From CAYSEQ01 sp964430475 (lineage in GTDB: Bacteria; Patescibacteriota; Microgenomatia; UBA8517), in assembly GCA_964430475.1 (NCBI GenBank), contig CAYSEQ010000020.1, positions 1 through 7,225 on the forward strand: a stretch of 7,225 nucleotides of DNA, written 5' to 3'. Numbering within the stretch: position 1 is the stretch's first letter; each line of letters opens with the position of its first letter. The position numbers and the translations under genes are program-made. The notes beneath the pieces are model-generated. The model searched no databases. It worked only from the letters and a program-made list of their open reading frames with translations, and was not told the DNA's origin. Below are positions 5,602-7,225 of this stretch, piece after piece.

Positions 5602-5769
5602 ATAAGAAAGAAGGTTGGACTGACTCAGGAAGAGTTGGCTGAAAAAGTAAACGTGAGTCCAACGCATATCGGGTTAGTCGAAACAGGCAAAAGGAGAATC
5701 AGTCTTAAAATACTTCAAAAGGTTGCCTCAGTTTTAGGTATGAAAGTGAAAGACCTGTTGCCATACTAA
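5602..5769 (+). pseudogene. XRE-family helix-turn-helix regulator, 5'-truncated
   Basis: The frame to TAA 5767-5769 encodes a clear Cro/C1-type DNA-binding domain: RKKVGLTQEELAEKVNVSPT, then HIGLVETGKRRISL and ILQKVASVLGMKVKDLLPY. Helices 2 and 3 (TQEELAEKV and SPTHIGLVE) form the HTH, and the ending at the fifth helix is normal for single-domain regulators of about 65 residues. The first 8-10 residues (usually 'M..LG..IR..R') are missing: upstream in frame there is only a stop at 5581-5583 and no ATG, GTG or TTG before the domain. The missing part coincides with the start of the divergent membrane-protein ORF, so a deletion or rearrangement joined the two genes head to head. Probably not expressed. 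Family call is sure; target unknown. Confidence 0.75.
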
Positions 5770-5850
5770 TACTTAATCCCGTAACTATTTTAGCCAAAAA
5801 TAAAACACCTTAGGACATACTAGAGAACAAACTACGCTGTGAAGCGCAAA

Positions 5851-5866
5851 AGTGGCGCCTGCCACT
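5851..5866 (-). terminator. Hairpin after the small Cys-protein operon
   Basis: AGTGGC and GCCACT form a perfect 6-bp GC-rich stem around a 4-base loop. On the minus strand it is followed by TTTTG, a short U tract, about 60 bases after the stop of the last small gene at 5929. It fits a modest intrinsic terminator for that operon. Confidence 0.5.
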
Positions 5867-5928
5867 AAGTTTGGGTTCGCTTTGTCGGTCGGTGTCTTCT
5901 TGCAGTTCTCATGCGGATATTACTTTTT

Positions 5929-6093
5929 CTAGTATTCAGGCCTAGGGAACTTGGGATAACCGTGTTTCGGATAGCGTAGATCATAAACCTTTCTAGGTTC
6001 CGGTCCCGCGCCGTTGCAAACGGCACAACCCTTCTTTTCCTTGGTTAGTGCCCAACAATTAGGATACTTTGGCCACGTACACTGATCAGACAT
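5929..6093 (-). CDS. Small Cys-rich protein with one CxxCxGxG unit
   Basis: A 54-residue protein from ATG 6093 beginning MSDQCTWPKYPNCWALTKEK, with Cys at 5, 13, 23 and 26. The C23-A-V-C26-N-G-A-G unit is the repeat of DnaJ-type zinc fingers, the same as in the gene two or three places upstream. The tail is rich in Pro, Tyr and basic residues (YPKHGYPKFPRPEY) and looks unstructured. The four Cys could bind one zinc ion. The longer frame starting at TTG 6147 is less likely, because ATG 6093 overlaps the stop of the preceding ORF (ATGTCTGA), a typical coupled start; the ribosome binding site (AAGAGTGG) is weak. The function is unknown. Stop codon TAG is followed by the terminator-like hairpin at 5851-5866. 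Confidence 0.6.
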   Translation of the reverse strand: MSDQCTWPKYPNCWALTKEKKGCAVCNGAGPEPRKVYDLRYPKHGYPKFPRPEY

Positions 6094-6247
6094 TGTTTTG
6101 CTTTTCCACTCTTGAGTTGGCGTCGTACCCCTTGTTGATTCGATCAACTACCCTTGCCTCCTCGTGCTGCAATGGAACGTCAACTTGCGCCTGTAAGTTC
6201 TGGCATTTAGTTGAGGGCTTGTCGATCAAAGTTATCTCTTTTGCTAT
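6086..6247 (-). CDS. Unidentified small ORF with strong RBS and ATA start
   Basis: A 53-codon frame ending at TGA 6086. In front stands a textbook AAGGAGG followed by four bases and then ATA GCA AAA GAG where ATG would be expected. The protein reads (I)AKEITLIDKPSTKCQNLQAQ, then a charged helix (HEEARVVDRINKGYDANSRV). One Cys, no membrane segment, no motif I know. Its stop overlaps the ATG of the next gene by eight bases, which is normal for coupled genes and supports translation. Either ATA is used as a rare start, or ATG has mutated or been misread to ATA and the gene is weakened. It belongs to the small Cys-protein operon by position and direction. Confidence 0.4.
   Translation of the reverse strand: MAKEITLIDKPSTKCQNLQAQVDVPLQHEEARVVDRINKGYDANSRVEKQNNV
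6134..6148. repeat. Palindrome GTTGAT-N3-ATCAAC
   Basis: Perfect 6-bp arms with a 3-base centre lie 41 bases upstream of the ATG of the last Cys-rich gene, inside the preceding ORF. It could be a regulator site or part of the mRNA fold, and chance is possible. Confidence 0.3.
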
Positions 6248-6329
6248 TGTGCCTCCTTCTTAGGTTACGCATTTTGGGCTTTGAGCTCGGAGCGGGCGGT
6301 ACTCCATGCTCATCAGTCTCATATCGCAC
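6207..6329 (-). CDS. Possible 40-residue ORF after the zinc-finger gene
   Basis: The frame runs from GTG 6329, two bases after the stop of the DnaJ-type gene, to TAA 6207, overlapping the next ORF. The protein begins RYETDEHGVPPAPSSKPK and then becomes very basic (MRNLRRRHNSKRDNF). It is hydrophilic and Pro-rich at first, with no Cys and no motif. Tight spacing after the upstream stop would allow coupled translation, but there is no ATG and no separate ribosome binding site, and a shorter 20-codon ORF from ATG in another frame competes. Treat as doubtful. Confidence 0.25.
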   Translation of the reverse strand: MRYETDEHGVPPAPSSKPKMRNLRRRHNSKRDNFDRQALN

Positions 6330-6331
6330 GC

Positions 6332-6496
6332 TTAGACTTTACCACTACCTCCGCAATTTGGACAGGTTTCCCAACCTTCACCTTTACAATCCTCACACCT
6401 GCCGTCTGTTTTAGGATCTAAACCTGTCCCATGGCACCGATCACAAGGTACCTTCTTTAAACCTTCACACTTTGGGCATGTCTTCTTCTTGGCCAT
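6332..6496 (-). CDS. Small DnaJ-type Cys-rich zinc-finger protein
   Basis: A 54-residue protein that is almost wholly one DnaJ central-domain zinc finger. It begins MAKKKTCPKCEGLKKVPC and has four CxxC units: C7-PK-C10, C18-DR-C21-HGTG, C34-ED-C37-KGEG and C45-PN-C48-GGSG. In DnaJ and similar proteins the four CxxCxGxG repeats bind two zinc ions and contact unfolded clients. Here there is no J domain and no C-terminal domain, and the gene is complete as it stands: ATG 6496 is preceded by a strong GAGGAGG seven to thirteen bases upstream (6503-6509), and TAA follows GKV at the natural end of the finger. Stand-alone fingers of this kind may act as chaperone adaptors or RNA- or protein-binding modules; the client is unknown. 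It heads the small operon and follows a strongly structured leader. Confidence 0.8.
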   Translation of the reverse strand: MAKKKTCPKCEGLKKVPCDRCHGTGLDPKTDGRCEDCKGEGWETCPNCGGSGKV

Positions 6497-6536
6497 TGCT
6501 AACCTCCTCTGCTAAACTCCTCTTAGAATGTAATTA

Positions 6537-6592
6537 TTCTTCACTTCCGCCCGACGGGGTACTCCATTGGTACTACTACCCCAAGTGAAGAA
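6537..6592 (-). promoter_or_regulatory. Leader hairpin II of the Cys-rich operon
   Basis: TTCTTCACTT (6537-6546) pairs perfectly with AAGTGAAGAA (6583-6592). Directly inside, GGGGTA (6556-6561) pairs with TACCCC (6577-6582), leaving a 9-base bulge on one side only. A 16-bp composite stem is far beyond chance for such a short span. It lies 41-96 bases before the zinc-finger start codon on its transcript, in leader position, and leaves the Shine-Dalgarno free. I do not recognise a riboswitch class. Confidence 0.6.
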
Positions 6593-6593
6593 A

Positions 6594-6641
6594 TTGCGGG
6601 GTATCAGGGACTAAAAATATTTAGGCCCCAGTATCCCGCAA
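6594..6641. repeat. Long imperfect hairpin I, abutting hairpin II
   Basis: The 11-base arms TTGCGGGGTAT (6594-6604) and GTATCCCGCAA (6631-6641) pair along their whole length on the plus strand with two G-T wobbles. Inside, after a 2x2 loop, GGG pairs with CCC, and CTAAA pairs with TTTAG around an AATA tetraloop. It is one base away from hairpin II. It could be part of a structured leader on the minus strand, a plus-strand RNA, or a DNA element such as a recombination site. Confidence 0.55.
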
Positions 6642-6710
6642 CTTCTACAGGCGAAAGCGAAATATCCGCAAGAATATCAAGGTGCAAGAAAAAAGAAATG
6701 CAAAAGACAC

Positions 6711-6741
6711 AAAAAAACCATCTGCTATTAAGATGGGTTTT
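6711..6741. terminator. Bidirectional intrinsic terminator
   Basis: CCATCT (6718-6723) and AGATGG (6731-6736) form the stem around a 7-base loop. On the minus strand seven T follow immediately (complement of 6711-6717); on the plus strand GTTTTA follows. It would insulate the small Cys-protein operon from transcription entering from the right, and the plus-strand peptide gene from the left. Confidence 0.65.
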
Positions 6742-6765
6742 ATGCTAATGCAACGGGATATTTTA

Positions 6766-6784
6766 ACAGAGTGACTCTCTCTGT
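6766..6784. repeat. Inverted repeat ACAGAG / CTCTGT
   Basis: Perfect 6-bp arms with a 7-base loop lie between the terminator and the promoter at 6848. No clear role is visible; no other gene is seen between 6742 and 6826. Confidence 0.3.
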
Positions 6785-6825
6785 GTCCTGTGTCAAGTTA
6801 CTATAGGTCATGGGTTAAGTTATGC

Positions 6826-6853
6826 ATTGGGGAGGTTTTGTATCTGGTATAAT
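6826..6853 (+). promoter_or_regulatory. Extended -10 promoter before the basic peptide
   Basis: TGGTATAAT (6845-6853) is a perfect extended -10 element. The -35 side is weak (ATTGGG at 6826-6831, spacer 16), which extended -10 promoters tolerate. Transcription would begin near 6860, about 40 bases before the ORF at 6902. Confidence 0.5.
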
Positions 6854-6901
6854 AATGTCGTAATTTGATTGCCTAAACTCTTCACCCCAAAGATTAAGAG
6901 C

Positions 6902-7000
6902 ATGACAAGAAAAAACCATGGTAGGAGAACGAGAGTTCCTCGTCCAGCAACTACCATGGTCATATCTCGGAAGGGATATGGACGAAAGCCAGTTGGTTAA
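6902..7000 (+). CDS. Very basic 32-residue peptide ORF
   Basis: From ATG 6902 to TAA 6998-7000 the frame encodes a peptide beginning MTRKNHGRRTRVPRP and ending ISRKGYGRKPVG, with about ten Arg/Lys and no acidic residue. It follows a plausible promoter but has only a weak AAG-type ribosome binding site, and it contains the inverted repeat at 6915-6960. Such basic peptides can bind nucleic acid, but nothing in the sequence identifies a family. It ends a dozen bases before the recombinase remnant begins, so it may also be the front of a gene cut off by a rearrangement. Confidence 0.35.
   Translation: MTRKNHGRRTRVPRPATTMVISRKGYGRKPVG
6915..6960. repeat. Large inverted repeat at the recombinase junction
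   Basis: ACCATGGTAG (6915-6924) and CTACCATGGT (6951-6960) are perfect 10-bp arms. Inside them ACGAG (6929-6933) and CTCGT (6939-6943) form a second stem around AGTTC. It lies about 50 bases before the first recognisable recombinase codons, so it could be a leader hairpin or a recombination-related site. Confidence 0.5.
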
Positions 7001-7011
7001 TTACTGCGAGC

Positions 7012-7225
7012 CACTATGAGAAAAAACGAAAAGAGTATCGGGCAGAGCAAAAGGAAATTAGCAAAAGGATTGCCAAACTACACTTTGCCGGCGAGGAATA
7101 CTACATAACCTCATCTTACCTGCTAAAACTGGCTGAAAATGCTGGAAAACTGTTTGAGAGTTCTGAAGTTCACGAAAAACGGCTACTTTTGAAGATGGCA
7201 CTTCAGAACTTAGAGCTAAAAAGCA
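7012..7225 (+). pseudogene. C-terminal part of large serine recombinase (5'-truncated, runs off the edge)
   Basis: The frame encodes a coiled-coil segment (HYEKKRKEYRAEQKEISKRI) followed by EEYYITSSYLLKLAENAGKL and LFESSEVHEKRLLLKMALQNLEL, the conserved region after the zinc ribbon of large serine recombinases. It then leaves the window. Upstream the frame is open only to a TAG at 6922-6924 and shows none of the resolvase catalytic domain (no catalytic Ser region) and no Cys zinc ribbon, so the gene has lost its 5' part, about 350-400 residues in intact relatives. It resembles the left-edge copy and keeps the more family-like LQNLEL. Not active by itself. Confidence 0.75.
7147..7206 (+). repeat. 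Right copy of the diverged 60-base direct repeat
   Basis: Matches 22-81 in the same orientation at about 51 of 60 positions. Both copies encode the same part of the recombinase tail. Recombination between them would delete everything in the window between them. Confidence 0.8.

Noticed and set aside
6069..6414. Two plus-strand ORFs (6069-6263, 6211-6414)
   Set aside because: They oppose the small Cys-protein operon, whose minus-strand reading has motifs and strong ribosome binding sites.
1..7225. CRISPR array or insertion sequence with terminal inverted repeats
   Set aside because: No regularly spaced repeats and no transposase-like ORF were found; the recombinase tails are direct, diverged copies without inverted ends.

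Overview
The window looks like an accessory, decaying stretch of a small bacterial genome. The most likely source is a Candidate Phyla Radiation (Patescibacteria) lineage. The reasons are AT-rich operons, very short intergenic gaps inside operons, many tiny genes, a large serine recombinase with a short C-terminal tail, and thioredoxin-like proteins of a type I associate with such genomes. This assignment is inference. TGA is used as a stop (the ArsR gene ends with it), so the code does not look like the TGA=Gly code of Gracilibacteria-type lineages. No rRNA, tRNA or CRISPR array was seen.

Layout. (1) Both ends carry the C-terminal tail of a large serine recombinase in the same orientation; the tails share a 60-base segment (about 51 of 60 identical), so the window is bounded by diverged direct repeats. 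(2) 259-800 holds a weak ORF and a GNAT acetyltransferase that is frameshifted and cut off at its 3' end. (3) 790-3103, minus strand, is one operon: ArsR-type repressor, redox-active disulfide mini-thioredoxin, ArsP/YraQ-type permease, a short membrane ORF, a thioredoxin and a secreted thioredoxin-fold protein. A near-consensus promoter and a palindrome sit immediately in front of ArsR, and the message appears leaderless. The likely role is metal(loid) or thiol-redox-linked efflux. The permease has one frameshift plus one in-frame stop, and the last gene has a shifted signal peptide and a truncated end. (4) 3182-3358 and 4374-4532 hold two short unidentified ORFs around an intact MccF-like S66 LD-carboxypeptidase (3348-4334). 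(5) 4533-5022 has no convincing gene but has several inverted repeats and DnaA-box-like words. (6) 5000-5769 holds a membrane-anchored protein with a Pro/Thr-rich linker, broken by three frameshifts, abutting head-to-head a 5'-truncated XRE-type HTH gene.

(7) 5851-6641, minus strand, is a compact, more GC-rich operon of tiny genes: a 54-residue DnaJ-type Cys-rich zinc-finger protein, one or two unidentified ORFs (one with a strong Shine-Dalgarno in front of ATA instead of ATG) and a second 54-residue Cys protein. It is preceded by two abutting long hairpins and followed by a small terminator-like hairpin. This is the least explained and most interesting part. (8) 6711-7000 holds a bidirectional terminator, an extended -10 promoter and a 32-residue very basic peptide ORF overlapping a 10-bp-arm inverted repeat, directly before the right-hand recombinase remnant.

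Several breaks are one-base length changes at or near short homopolymers. They may be sequencing or assembly errors rather than real decay, so the intact or broken status of the permease, secreted thioredoxin, GNAT and membrane protein should be treated as provisional.
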